This document shows positions 12,101-18,400 of a stretch of DNA of 64,000 nucleotides, piece after piece. This stretch comes from an uncultured Bacteroidales bacterium (GTDB lineage Bacteria; Bacteroidota; Bacteroidia; Bacteroidales; WCHB1-69). The translations under genes and the position numbers were made by a program. How positions within the stretch are numbered: position 1 is the first letter of the stretch; each line of letters begins with the position of its first letter. The notes below the pieces were generated by a model. It saw only the letters and a program-made list of their open reading frames with translations, was not told the DNA's origin and searched no databases. The stretch is from assembly GCA_937949745.1 (NCBI GenBank), contig CALECM010000105.1, positions 1-64,000 of the forward strand. The letters run 5' to 3'.

Positions 12101-12285
12101 TTAACAAATCTGATGCGATAGCGGTCTGTACGGCCTCTCTCCGGTTGCTGTAAGGAATTACCCTCAACTCCCACATCATTTACATACTCCAGCCAGAAGC
12201 AATTTTCTTGTGCTTTTATATCCGGCATAAAACCGAATACTACAAGCAAAATGCTTAATAAGCAAAGTGATACAGTTTTTTTCAT
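3121..12285 (-). CDS. giant T9SS-secreted repeat protein with Ig/SprB-like modules
   Basis: A 3054-residue surface protein. Residues 1-25 form a signal peptide ending FMPDIKAQ. About 200 residues of unrelated beta-rich sequence follow, then roughly 30 modules of 75-100 residues. A typical module has C-x-G-D near its start, Y-x-W-S-x-G in the middle, I-x-V then Y-x-V-T-V-T, and a second Cys near its end. This pattern resembles Ig-like CHU_C-associated or SprB-type repeats, and the paired Cys suggest one disulfide per module. Next comes a ~230-residue non-repeat region and, from about 2974, a type A T9SS sorting domain (ITIYPNPATSEF ... KLMITK). The protein should cross the outer membrane through the T9SS and be anchored or released at the surface. 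No PorP/SprF partner is nearby, and the sorting domain is not the type B of SprB. An adhesive or matrix role is inferred. Confidence 0.93.
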   Translation of the reverse strand: MKKTVSLCLLSILLVVFGFMPDIKAQENCFWLEYVNDVGVEGNSLQQPERGRTDRYRIRFVNNGSLPLRTKVSLDWEIKRNGVVLGSLRPYADVKILTEYNRIANATLGASLPNGTPQIINGKKRSYPGAIEQFPAFMRISAYSLDFLYSDFFESTNVYLEITWNDASPDYEIELTLMERINGTDYPSFYWDPQQRLSIGGHQSIEGGVIGRYKLEPLVTSYDTVEICYGEEYTIGNPPQTFDRDTVVKVGFYNPVCEYVDSVVILNLTVNPFVELPEVNNVDYCLNDVAVPLTADTTQAGVYLEWSSDGVNYSTVAPTPFTDVAGVDTFYVRQVIDSERSNCYGDSAIILVTVHDLPLSPLYPDDTITACLNSTVVLEATVSGPNGIIQWSEDGENFSTAVPVVNTTAPGMTEYYLRQYDTVTACTSFPIDTITVWVFDAPVFTLQSDNNPICIGDSAILSVAGQPQYTWAWSGSSFTGTDTTVAPTQTTTYYVTAFEQHYGRETCSTVDSITITVNPLPVVEFAPFACNGVNYNPNPVLPANVTLTWNWNPALPAAFDTVLVNTNNYTIEVEFPYTAVNNVTGCQTIDTLRVPVGVVPEIQLSQELLMVCAGQPIHLEVADTTNYADPSHIRFTAWVTTQMEILSFGMGVPAVLDTVIQNGGTYTFIGGAINIMDFDYLQQIITGAVEMDEIEINRLGCFTMSPAIVNVNPYPTVEISSSLANDSTCLGTSVTLTVTGGNSIQWGPEANNATTSVVTVTPANIGENIYTVNVLDTNTLCAIDTFITIYAFPLPDFTVDPVGPVCFNDTVTLSVSGGSPEYEYVWSVGDVVTGDTLLSSIRVVPENIGENIYYVKGFSNITGCERTDSVIVTVNAIPVTQYETNPASGIVCNGALLQITVDVQPNTVYVWQATGVGPNLTTNPVNYGTDPEIMDYVVYVEDTLTSCSTYDTVQVTVRPTLDVEITAVAGNICSGDSAVLTVTGAFENYLWSTGDTTSTIVAYQSGVYSVTVTDEYECTATADYTLNVQGVPAVTITMDTNQVCNGTDVAIAAIAAGNVTYLWSYESSTDSAIVIPSTYLVNNTNAPVDHIFTLTVADSAAGCDTTLMVTITVNPSPHVSITNNLPPGFDYIICYGDSVLLTAVDFPPYADTTVTTQYLWSANTNAPDLTASEIWVSPTVETTYSVTATNSYGCIAVADNHTIQVRDRDTVNITGNAFICSSEITNILTTDKAFDSYLWNTGDTTRSINAVAEGDYVVTVQNASGCVAVSDTFTVSYYPAILAGVDTENKNDSVCQGTTVTVNIINTTPDLVYDWAHGSDQASFDTTLITEGWNYFYVTITDTLQQCSKLDTASIYVNMSPAPGIVIANDIDPNAVCAGDSVTFWIEGVNTNLTYDWSISGTSFTAQGDTIGYRFAVAETAIVSVTVTDGMTGCSNTATSTVTVNIVPDATIIVPSNPVCENSEFTLRANNYADAIYTWYEDDLAVGFSDTLDVTATETMVYTLVIESAQGCTATDSVRIDVLPLPQVTITPMDTIICNGSEVTFVAESLPTYTYIWNTGATTSAISVTPDTTSTYTLTVTDIATGCNYLAEVTVNVRNAPEIAFLPYTDSVCLNTTVSFGVIAENNILYTWPNGYEGTTLDSTFTVAGEHYITVTATDTTVAGLCESDTTIMIYVNDVPAPDLSGIVTNMEICFGDSAVLHAVPGYTYVWNDGSTADSLIVTPDTVGVWNYSNVITDPSTSCSTTINYEVTVRALPVFNAFTYEDATYNYPVRDTVCNNTSVRITASATGLGTLQYLWANNGGNYGQTLTVLAVAGDSATTHRYPVQAIDDLGCIAYDTANLVVMPTLVVTIVSDSAICEGSSTTFDAGAGYMSYLWSTGATSRTIQVSDNYTYSVTVTDAYGCFASDSHSVNVNPNPTTNARANNVARLLEDCPGEDGLVVLIETDFDGGYTYLWNTGDTTNSFTTQPLFNITDTILNVMFTVVVSNEFGCDAYDTVMVSLYPMPQPAIAGEARVCLGDTIMLTAIDENIYSNDGLNPTIFTWSNGFAGDTLYFVGTTYGDSTISVTATNDYGCSLTLTTTIVVDSLASPVITINGNPVQAADTAICNNNVITIGTVITYDSVLWSNGSTDATITVNPQADETYSVQVYLNGCMSEDSVSITVNMAPSDIAIQGDTMICTNDFANVLTIDTTGMNVISIVWNNNPLYNDMDTIPAYEAGQYIVTVEVMNGCSASDTVNVSHMATPAPEMIVTFEPAGAPAPVVNDSINVCPNNTEYFVNVNEEVNVNYTFDVYGNTLETSNMRWSLDSSAIAYSLFEGSLQATDSIIGVIVTATDSITGCSAMDTLYIRTLIAPVANPGDTAIICEGQFVDLSFSPAGENYSYLWDGMSVPMDTMMVNPTDDTVYYVTITETTLNCSFRDSIVVLVDQAPSITLSAIGTNNRVDTACLGDNNFRLIAEPSTYTYIWDARLTQIANDTALVPAAIDTTITYYVTVTATGNATCSYTDSITLTVLPAPVVNIISNVAGDTTCVNDTVMLIAAGGVEYLWTNTGETTDTIYVTSDIAQDTLWTVAITDAFGCTIDTNITVTFIGLPEPVITASVANDTICIDSQITLTATAPDAVAYLWNTGHTDAVLDTVLNVAGEHIFSVTVTTERGCVGDTMITIMVNDVPAAPISFVGDSVGCYTVELSTPFNPNYVYLWTDAGGVTGDANTFTARNNGLITLVVTDTVTGCTNQLTQNVTIDPNAFIEFLNDQDQIIDSLTAEVEQPLAYKVRLNANCVDANQRVRIDYQFYYQHPDSSGFEMIGLLTDYLTDNNAVTYDVMNKINADSNLTGFWEANDLYIDVNASSSIPPTGGTDASNDGRHYFLSNNVFNWFYLEFLGGRPVDVDITGFTKPGTYQVVYTLVAGNGGVPKQVDYDVNKYVGGSGILNPNVTLATRTFTMTITGEERFAGRTSSPNSIAKNNTTDANITIYPNPATSEFNMRVDGIEGKATVTITDLLGKVVERFDVNVRSGENTIQRSLGGMYKEGVYMININNGIVSKTKKLMITK

Positions 12286-12402
12286 ACTTTAATTATTTAA
12301 ATTTATTTATCGATAATTTTATTCTTTTTTTCACATTAATCATTAATACGCATTCGCGAAATAATAGTTACATCTTTACAGAATTAACTATTTTACAATT
12401 TG

Positions 12403-12410
12403 CAAAAATA
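12403..12410 (-). promoter_or_regulatory. -7 element (TATTTTTG) for the 3054-residue protein gene
   Basis: CAAAAATA on the plus strand is TATTTTTG on the minus strand. It lies 118 bases upstream of the start codon, implying a leader of about 110 bases. No clear -33 element. Confidence 0.55.
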
Positions 12411-12626
12411 CAATATTTTTAACACGAAATGAAAAAAAATATTTTTTTTCTTGTTTTTTTATTCTTAACATTCATTTTATGGGTAATTTCATTATACACA
12501 CCTATTTTATCCTTTTTATTTTTAAATAGTTAGTCTTTTGTATTTCTTCACGTAAAAACAGCATTGCCGGATCATCCGGATTCCCCGTCATTCTAAGAGT
12601 TTCAATCAAGAGCAATAAAAAAAGCA

Positions 12627-12654
12627 TTGTTTCCGGATATTTTTGTTAATTTTG
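12627..12654 (+). promoter_or_regulatory. promoter for rmlD (TTG, 17 bp, TAATTTTG)
   Basis: TAATTTTG at 12647-12654 fits TAnnTTTG, with TTG at 12627-12629 at about the -33 distance. The leader to the ATG at 12783 would be about 120 bases. Confidence 0.5.
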
Positions 12655-12782
12655 TCCGCAACATAAAAATATAAACAAGAATTTAAATTAGAAGTTTATC
12701 TCTTTTTCAAAAGATTATTAACATTATTTTATGTGGAAAAATATATTAATTTTTTAGAATTTTTGAAGACAAGAAATTATAT

Positions 12783-13655
12783 ATGATATATACAATATTA
12801 TTATTAGGGTCAGAGGGTCAATTGGGTAAAAGCCTCAGGACCGAAACCGAAATTCTTCCGGAACATACTTATCATTTTATTTATAGGGATATAGAAACAT
12901 TAGACATAACCGATCCGGAAGCATTACGAAAAATTGTAGAGGAAAACTCCGTAAATGTGATCGTCAATGCCGCCGCATATACCGCCGTGGATAAAGCGGA
13001 AGAGGATGCAGAAACCGCATTCGCAGTAAACGCTTTGGCGGTGGCGAAACTGGCGGAACTTGCCCGGGAAAAAAACATCTATCTGATCCACATATCCACG
13101 GATTACGTTTTCGATGGTAAAGCTACAAAACCATACAGGCCGGAGGATGCCGTGAATCCCGTATCGGTTTACGGAAAATCAAAAGCAGCCGGAGAAACGG
13201 CAATAGCACAATCGGGAAGTGATGCCGCTATCATCCGTACTTCCTGGCTTTATTCTCCTTACGGCCATAATTTTGTGAAAAGTATCCACAAAGCTTCGCA
13301 GGAGCATAAAACCTTAAGGGTTGTGAATGACCAGACCGGTGCACCCACTTATGCCCGCGATCTTGCGCGTGCCATTATCAAACTTATCGGAAAACCCGAA
13401 CTTCACCATGGTTTGAGAATTTATCATTTTGCCAATGAAGGAGCTGTCACATGGTATGATTTCGCAACGGAAATCGTGCGTATGAACGGAACGGATTGCA
13501 CTGTACAACCCATCGCGACTGAAGAATATCCGACCGCAGCGATCCGCCCAAAATATTCCGTTTTTGAGTTGACTAAAATTAAAGAAGAACTGGGAATTAC
13601 GATTCCGGATTGGAAAAGCAGTTTGAAGGATATGATGAACCAGTTAATCTTGTAG
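12783..13655 (+). CDS. rfbD: dTDP-4-dehydrorhamnose reductase RmlD
   Basis: Catalyses the last step of dTDP-L-rhamnose synthesis, reducing dTDP-4-keto-L-rhamnose with NAD(P)H. This 290-residue protein has the N-terminal Rossmann motif LLLGSEGQLGKSL, then NAAAYTAVDKAE, the STDYVFDG motif, and the extended-SDR catalytic pair Y130 and K134 in VYGKSKAAGE. Length and motifs match RmlD. It has its own promoter, and rmlA, rmlB and rmlC are not adjacent, so it is a solitary copy. Rhamnose would feed lipopolysaccharide or the surface glycans to which T9SS cargo is attached; that link to its neighbours is inference. The next feature, tRNA-Thr, has a separate promoter. Confidence 0.95.
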   Translation: MIYTILLLGSEGQLGKSLRTETEILPEHTYHFIYRDIETLDITDPEALRKIVEENSVNVIVNAAAYTAVDKAEEDAETAFAVNALAVAKLAELAREKNIYLIHISTDYVFDGKATKPYRPEDAVNPVSVYGKSKAAGETAIAQSGSDAAIIRTSWLYSPYGHNFVKSIHKASQEHKTLRVVNDQTGAPTYARDLARAIIKLIGKPELHHGLRIYHFANEGAVTWYDFATEIVRMNGTDCTVQPIATEEYPTAAIRPKYSVFELTKIKEELGITIPDWKSSLKDMMNQLIL

Positions 13656-13714
13656 AATTTTAGGATTATAAACAAAAAAAATCTAACTAATTAGGTATTT
13701 TAGAAAAAATAATG

Positions 13715-13722
13715 TATTTTTG
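13715..13722 (+). promoter_or_regulatory. -7 element (TATTTTTG) for tRNA-Thr and tuf
   Basis: TATTTTTG lies 46 bases upstream of the tRNA-Thr 5' end and is the only such element before tuf. It probably drives a tRNA-Thr/tuf/tRNA-Trp transcript. Confidence 0.6.
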
Positions 13723-13768
13723 CAGACCCAAATTGAAAAACTTGGGAAGTTCTTTGTTTTCACCATCA

Positions 13769-13840
<72 letters not shown>

Positions 13841-13900
13841 CACTTTTTAAGTACCTTAAAAAAGAAGCAAATATTATTTTTAACCTTAATTAATAAGAAA

Positions 13901-15088
13901 ATGGCAAAAGAAAAATTTGAGCGTTCGAAACCACACGTAAATGTTGGTACAATTGGTCATATTGACCACGGTAAAACCACTTTAACTGCTGCTATTACCA
14001 CGATTTTAGCGAAAAGAGGTTTATCTGAAGTAAGAAGTTTTGACTCTATCGATAATGCACCCGAAGAAAAAGAACGTGGTATCACTATTAACACTTCACA
14101 CGTTGAATATCAAACAGCTAACCGTCACTATGCACACGTTGACTGTCCCGGTCACGCTGACTATATCAAGAACATGGTTACCGGTGCTGCGCAGATGGAC
14201 GGTGCGATTTTGGTAGTAGCTTCTACTGATGGTCCTATGCCACAAACCAGGGAACATATCCTTCTGGCCCGCCAGGTAGGTGTTCCGAGAATGGTGGTTT
14301 TCATGAATAAAGTAGACATGGTGGATGACCCTGAATTATTGGATTTGGTAGAAATGGAAATCCGTGATTTACTTTCATTCTATGGTTTCGACGGCGATAA
14401 TACTCCTATCATCAGGGGATCTGCATTAGGTTGTCTTAACGGCGAACCGAAATGGGAAGACGGCGTTATGGAACTTATGGAATCTGTAGATACATGGATA
14501 CCTCTTCCGGAACGTGATGTTGATAAAGAATTCCTGATGCCGGTAGAAGACGTATTTTCTATCACAGGACGTGGAACTGTTGCCACAGGTAAAATCGAAA
14601 CCGGAAGAATTCATACGGGTGACCCCGTTGATATCATTGGTATGGGAGCTGAAAAATTAAAATCAGTTGTTACCGGTGTTGAAATGTTCCGTAAGATTTT
14701 GGACGACGGTGAAGCTGGTGATAACGTAGGTTTATTGCTTCGTGGTATTGATAAAGAAGAAATCCGTCGTGGTATGGTTATCGCAAAACCGGGTTCTATC
14801 AAACCTCACAAAGAATTCCAGGCTGAAGTTTATATCCTGAAAAAAGAAGAAGGCGGACGTCACACTCCATTCCACAACAAATATCGTCCTCAGTTCTATT
14901 TCCGTACAACTGACGTTACAGGCGAAATTTTCCTTCCGGACGGAGTTGAAATGGTAATGCCCGGTGATAACTTAACTATTACCGTTAATCTTTTATCAGA
15001 AATCGCCATCAACCTTGGTCTTCGCTTCGCTATCCGTGAAGGTGGAAGAACTGTTGGTGCAGGTCAGGTAACTAAAATTTTAGACTAA
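13901..15088 (+). CDS. tuf: translation elongation factor Tu
   Basis: EF-Tu carries aminoacyl-tRNA to the ribosomal A site with GTP. The start at 13901 gives MAKEKFERSKPHVNVG and 395 residues, the normal length; the frame is open further upstream, but that part runs through the tRNA-Thr gene. G1 is GHIDHGKTT (Ile where most species have Val), G3 is DCPGHADY, and G4 is NKVDM. Domains 2 and 3 follow, including TGRGTVATG and the C-terminal GGRTVGAGQVTKILD. The gene sits 60 bases after tRNA-Thr and 49 bases before tRNA-Trp, the common Bacteroidota order. The secE-nusG-rplK genes that normally follow are missing. Confidence 0.98.
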   Translation: MAKEKFERSKPHVNVGTIGHIDHGKTTLTAAITTILAKRGLSEVRSFDSIDNAPEEKERGITINTSHVEYQTANRHYAHVDCPGHADYIKNMVTGAAQMDGAILVVASTDGPMPQTREHILLARQVGVPRMVVFMNKVDMVDDPELLDLVEMEIRDLLSFYGFDGDNTPIIRGSALGCLNGEPKWEDGVMELMESVDTWIPLPERDVDKEFLMPVEDVFSITGRGTVATGKIETGRIHTGDPVDIIGMGAEKLKSVVTGVEMFRKILDDGEAGDNVGLLLRGIDKEEIRRGMVIAKPGSIKPHKEFQAEVYILKKEEGGRHTPFHNKYRPQFYFRTTDVTGEIFLPDGVEMVMPGDNLTITVNLLSEIAINLGLRFAIREGGRTVGAGQVTKILD

Positions 15089-15109
15089 TTACAATCTAAA
15101 TAAAGAGCC

Positions 15110-15129
15110 GGGCGGAGATTAATCCGCCC
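15110..15129 (+). terminator. hairpin between tuf and tRNA-Trp
   Basis: Seven-base stem GGGCGGA/TCCGCCC with loop GATTAA, followed by TTCTCATT rather than a clean T run. It may be a weak terminator or a processing hairpin releasing the tRNA-Trp precursor. Confidence 0.4.
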
Positions 15130-15137
15130 TTCTCATT

Positions 15138-15208
15138 AGGGGAATAGTTTAAGGGTAGAATAGTGGTCTCCAAAACCATTGATGGGAGTTCGAATCTCTC
15201 TTCCCCTG
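15138..15208 (+). tRNA. tRNA-Trp (CCA)
   Basis: Acceptor stem AGGGGAA pairs perfectly with TTCCCCT; discriminator G at 15208. The anticodon arm GTGGT/ACCAT encloses CTCCAAA with anticodon CCA. The GTTCGAATC T-loop is present, and CCA is not encoded. Confidence 0.96.
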
Positions 15209-15210
15209 CT

Positions 15211-15239
15211 AAAAGTTGTCTTTAAAGACAACTTTTTTT
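15211..15239 (+). terminator. Rho-independent terminator after tRNA-Trp
   Basis: Self-complementary stem AAAAGTTGTC/GACAACTTTT with central TTTAAA, running into a T tract at 15233-15239. It starts three bases after the tRNA and ends the tuf transcript where secE would normally follow. Confidence 0.88.
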
Positions 15240-15388
15240 GTTATGCTCGCAATACGCAACGAAACAAAATTCATACCGAAGTAATCTCCCCTAATATTCT
15301 TATAATTTTTGGTAATACTGAGGTTAATAATGACATTAGATTCCGATCTTTCTTTATTAAAGCATTTAAATATGGATCATAATAATAG

Positions 15389-15425
15389 AAGTGAAGAATC
15401 CCATATAAAGTGAGATTCTTCACTT
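15389..15425. repeat. 12-bp hairpin related to the GAAGAATC repeat core
   Basis: AAGTGAAGAATC (15389-15400) is the exact reverse complement of 15414-15425 with a 13-base loop. It lies 61 bases beyond the stop of the 1792-residue protein gene. There is no T tract, so terminator function is doubtful. The core resembles the palindromic repeats at 34629 and 56832. Confidence 0.55.
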
Positions 15426-15485
15426 CAGCTAGAAAAATAAATGCTTAATCCATCAAATAATGAGGGAATATTTAATTCAATCCGC

Positions 15486-18400
15486 TCATTTCTTAATTAC
15501 TTTCTTTGTAACGGTTCCTTTTTCTCCATATAAACGGATGAAGTAGATCCCCGCGCGATAAGGCGATAAGTCCACACGGAATTGCTTATTATTGACCTGC
15601 TTTTTGGATAATACCTGTCCCAGCATATTGGTGATTTCAAACTTTTCAATATTATATTCTGTCTTCACCGCGATATCACGAGTAGTTGGATTTGGATACA
15701 AAATGATTTCCTGAGACAAGTCATGTTCAGTTATTCCGATGGTAAAGGAAACCCTGATAGAACTATCTCCCCGCACATTGGTAAAGGTATAATGATCCGG
15801 TACACTTTCCAGCAATCGACCGTTGATCCAGATACTTTGCAATGACTGATCCTGTTGGGGTACAAAAGTAAATGTTTGGGAACCCCCGAACGGAACCGGT
15901 ATCGATCCTTCGGGATCAATACTCCCATTACCGTCGGCGGTAGCGGTTATGGTAAACATTTTGATCCTGAACGTAACATGGATGGTACTGTCTCCCCTTA
16001 TATCCGTTATGGTATAAGAATCTCCACTTCCCCTATTGACATTATTTACCAATACCTCATCGATCTCATAACCCGTATCCGCCGTAAAAGTAAAATTCCT
16101 GGAATCACCTTCTTCCACCGGTATCGTACCGGAAGGCGTTATCCGGCCACCCGGTCCGGCTGTAGCCGTAATGGTATGGGTGGTTACTTCATCCGAAACA
16201 AAAGAAACGTGGATCGTACTATCTCCCCTTATATTATGGAAAGTATAACTATCGGTCGTATTGACATTTCTCCCGTTAACCTCGACTTGCAAAACCCGGT
16301 AACCGGCATCGGGATGGAAGGTAAATACCTGTGAATCTCCATATTCCACTTCAATATTTCCTTCCGGAGTAATAGATCCGTCCGGACCGGAAGTTGCCGT
16401 AATGTTATAGCGTAGTTTTCTGAAAGTGACATGGATTGTGCTGTCTCCGACCACATTTAGAAAAGTATATTCCGGTGAAGAACCTGTCGGTATACCATTG
16501 ACATAAACCGTATCCACCCTATATCCTTCATGCGGCTGGAAAGTAAATCTTTGTGAACCGCCTCCCATCACCGTAATATTCCCATTAGGCGTAATATTTC
16601 CATTATTACCGGCAGTTGCCGTTATAATATATTCCGATACGGTGTTAAAGTATCCTTCCCTGTAAAAACTGCTGTCGTTCTCCCCACATACGGCCCGTAC
16701 ACGGATAAGATAACGGGTTTCCGCCGTCAGGCCGGTTAATGAATATTGAGTTTCGTCACATTCTACCTCCGTATAAGCCACCTCATTTTCTTCTTTGTAT
16801 TCCAGTATCCATTGCGTTTCATTTCCGCCGGCATTCCAGATAATAACAGCAGCATCATTGGTTATATTACTGACCCTCAGATTTTGCGGCGAATTACAGG
16901 TTACTGATGTTACGGAAATATCGTCTATAACATTTCCCAGGGCGACATTATATCTGCCTTCGAACACGATGTAATAGGTTGAAGTAGCATTCGGCAAAGG
17001 CAGCGACACGAAGGTCCATTCTTCCACCGGATCCGCAAATCCGCGTATCGATTGCCATTCTCCCTGATGACTGTTTTTATAATAAATTGTCAACTGACTA
17101 TTATTGTGTCCCATGGGATCTTCCGCCTGTGCGTACCAGAAATTAAGATGCGGATTTACCACACCATTCAGGTCGAATACGGGAGCAACCAACCGGGTAA
17201 CCGGAAATGCCAGAACTTCAGGAGCGAAAGTAACATTATATTCTCCGCTGTGCGCGTGATCCGGAATCCCGATAACATCTCGCGCGCCGGTTTTGATCAC
17301 CCAATCCGATTGTTCATTCACATATTCCTGAGTCCAGCATTCAGGCCATTCCCCATCATGTTCAAAATCTTCATAATAAGGGAATCCCGAATAGGGTGTG
17401 CATTTGGTTACAAAAGAGACCGGACCCGACGGAAGGCTTAAGCCAAGGTCACATTCACTATATATATAAAGGTCATAAGCTGTGCCCGGGGTTAATATAT
17501 CATCAAAAGTATATTGGGTCTGATTAGCGGTTAATAAATTTCCTTCTCCCGGTTCAAATCCTGCCGGACCGTATTCCACATACCAGTTTTCGGCTTGTCC
17601 GTTTTCCTGCCACGCCACCTGTATGGAATAAGGGGTAATATTCCTTACCCTGATATCGCTGGGAAGTTCGCAATGGAGGAAAGGCCTTACTTCCACATCA
17701 TCCAGATATACCATGTTGAGTATTCCCATTTCTTTTTTACCCAAATATCTGAAAGCGATATATTTTCCGTCACCGTTATAGGAATTGAAATATACTTCAT
17801 AATCATTCCATGAGAAAGCGGCTGTTGGATTTACTGTTGCGACTGACTCAAAAGTATCAAAATCGTAAGGATCGGTCATTACGCCCACGGCAAAACCGTA
17901 ACCTGTTCCCGCGCTACTCATTCTGAATTTTACATACAGGTCCCGGACATTGAGTGAAGTTTTAGGCAGAATAGCAACCGTATAGGAATTTTCACTATTC
18001 CCATCAAAAACCAGAAGTTTGGAAGTCCCCATCAGGCTGTTTTCCGTAATATAGGGAGTTTGATTCCCCGAAAAATTAGTTAGTTTTTGCCAGCAAAGCG
18101 GAAGAGGATATCCCGGAGCGTCGGCACCCCAATTTTCAAAATCTTCCATATATGGTAAATCATCCTGCCCAAGATCGGGACACAGGAAACTGAACAATAC
18201 AGGATAAGTCCAGTTACTGGTAACCCCTCCACAAACAGAGCGGATATAAACTTCATAAAAATAAGGATCGGTCGCGATATCACCGAAACTATAGAAAGTA
18301 TCGGTTGTCGTATAAACAGCCTGGGCCGTATCGGGGTCAAAACCCTGTCGCCCGAAAACCACTTCATAATTGTTCCCCTGTTCACCGTCCCAGCTTACTA

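Larger units (their letters stand above)
12286..12782. other. AT-rich divergent intergenic region
   Basis: No gene is seen in these 497 bases. They hold the minus-strand -7 element for the giant protein gene (12403-12410), the plus-strand promoter for rmlD (12627-12654), and a CCGGAT-C-ATCCGG palindrome at 12567-12579 that could be an operator. The rest is A/T runs. Confidence 0.7.

Noticed and set aside
3121..12285. Repeat-rich tract considered as CRISPR or DNA tandem repeat
   Set aside because: The periodicity is at protein level with diverged codons and an uninterrupted frame.
12567..12579. CCGGAT-C-ATCCGG palindrome as a proven operator
   Set aside because: A single short palindrome about 50 bases upstream of the rmlD -33 position; not enough for a confident regulatory call.
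15179..15382. Plus-strand frame starting inside tRNA-Trp
   Set aside because: It begins within the tRNA and crosses its terminator; the product resembles nothing.
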